Positions 63,001-64,000 of a DNA stretch of 64,000 bases are shown here, one piece after another. Source of the DNA: Perognathus longimembris pacificus. Lineage: Eukaryota > Chordata > Mammalia > Rodentia > Heteromyidae. Made by a program: the position numbers and the translations under genes. Each line of letters starts with the position of its first letter. Positions within the stretch are counted from its first letter, which is position 1. The stretch is taken from assembly GCF_023159225.1 (NCBI RefSeq), contig NC_063181.1:4175606-4239605 (forward strand). The letters are read 5' to 3'. The notes under the pieces are model-generated. The model saw nothing but the letters and a program-made list of their open reading frames with translations, was not told the DNA's origin and did not search any database.

Positions 63001-64000
63001 ACCTCCTTCCTCTCCTGAGCTACCAACTGTGCAGTGCAGCCCCGCCCCCCTTCCCTGACGAACGCAGCGTCTCCACGCTAGGACAGGACCCAGCAGAGCA
63101 CGCCAGGCCTGGTCAAGACCAGAGGCCCGGGCCTCGGGGGCCTCCTCGGGGGCCTCACCCCGGCGACTCCTTGCCCCGGAGCCGCTCCGTACTCTGCCGA
63201 GACCGGGGGAAGGTGAGGCTGTTTGGGGGAGGGAGAACCCCTTGGGCTGGGTGGGTTCCAGCTCTTGTCTGCCCCATGTCGGGGCTCTGTGCGCCCCAGA
63301 ATAGCTCCCTCGAAACCGTTCTCTGCGCAGCCCCTGGGACCTCGGGCCATTCCAGCTTGCTTGTCTGTTCTTAGATGAGTTTCTATTTTATTTCCTCTTT
63401 GCTTCTCTGTCATGGGTGTTGATTCACCACCGCTTACTTACTACATGTAGCATACACACGTGCGTGTGTGTGTGTGTGTGTGTGTGCATGCACCTGTGTT
63501 CATGTTTACACGAAACTTAAGAAGAAAATGTCAAGTGTTGAGCCGGATCTTTGGAAGGTGGAGGACAGCTTCCCAAGCGGGGAGGACTTCGCTGGGGGGG
63601 ATGGGGGTGAGTGAGGCAGCCCCTGGCGTTTCTCTGGCCTTTTTCCTCCCGCCTTATTTGGACTGAGTTCTTTCTTCTGTGGCATCTCTACCCTTTCTCT
63701 CGAACCCTCCATCCTGCGGTTGTGCACCTTCCTTCCCAGTGCAGGTGCACAGGGGCCACAGCGGAGGAAGACTGGAAAGGCAGGAGAGGAGGAAAGCCAA
63801 GCAAAGCCACGGGGAGCAAGGAAGGAACTCGGGAGCGGGGATGCAGAGAGCGTGGCCAGGTCAGACTTGTCCTTCCAGCCTTTCCCTCCACCAGGAAACC
63901 TTCCCCCTCCTTTTCGCAGGCCTCCTCACCCTGCCCCCGCGTCCTCTCTTTCCCTTTGGAGATGGACTGAGTGTCATTCTGCTCCTGTACATGTCTGCTC
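63001..64000. other. 3' flank of XKR6, nothing recognised
   Basis: Composition returns to GC-rich after about 63000. A GT repeat lies at 63461-63486. No exon or gene is recognised. In human, PINX1 lies beyond the 3' end of XKR6, but no PINX1 sequence is visible within this kilobase. Confidence 0.5.
63461..63486. repeat. (GT)n in the 3' flank
   Basis: tgcgtgtgtgtgtgtgtgtg and two to three further units. Confidence 0.9.

Overview
The window is mammalian nuclear DNA. It holds the 3' part of one protein-coding gene on the + strand, which I identify as XKR6 (XK-related family, PF09815 type). Two coding exons are visible, with GT/AG splice sites and matching phase: exon 2 at 53240-53436 and the terminal exon from 59877, with its stop codon at 60839-60841. 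Joined, they encode about 386 residues, roughly the last 60 percent of a protein of about 640 aa. Exon 1 and the promoter lie upstream of the window. The SINEs point to a rodent. They are 7SL/B1-like plus ID-like composites and an ID-like dimer of a kind I associate with Castorimorpha (heteromyid or beaver lineage). That assignment is an inference from memory. Layout: 1-53239 is the 3' end of a long, GC-rich intron 1. 53437-59876 is intron 2 (6440 bp). 60842 to roughly 63000 is an AT-rich 3' UTR whose end I cannot fix. The rest is 3' flank. I found no tRNA, rRNA, snRNA, CRISPR array, prokaryotic operon or second protein-coding gene. The long frames through the GC-rich minisatellites are artefacts of low stop-codon density. 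The striking non-genic content is a series of six GC-rich minisatellites: 837-1325, 14209-14966, 25941-26292, 47577-48197, 53443-53950 and 56861-57737. The fifth begins within about 7 bases of the exon 2 splice donor. The third sits on the edge of a dense CpG island (25130-25930) with an ETS-type CACTTCCGG site, the best candidate for an internal promoter. Two stretches (35205-36315 and 48575-49065) are antisense L1 ORF2 remnants. About 18 SINE copies, many microsatellites and several AT-rich islands that may be conserved non-coding elements make up the rest. There is no sign of a previously undescribed gene system. The observations most worth checking are the splice-donor minisatellite, the internal CpG island with its flanking repeats, and a sequence resembling miR-598-3p inside a CAT-rich tract of intron 1. 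The real MIR598 lies in an XKR6 intron, to my knowledge.
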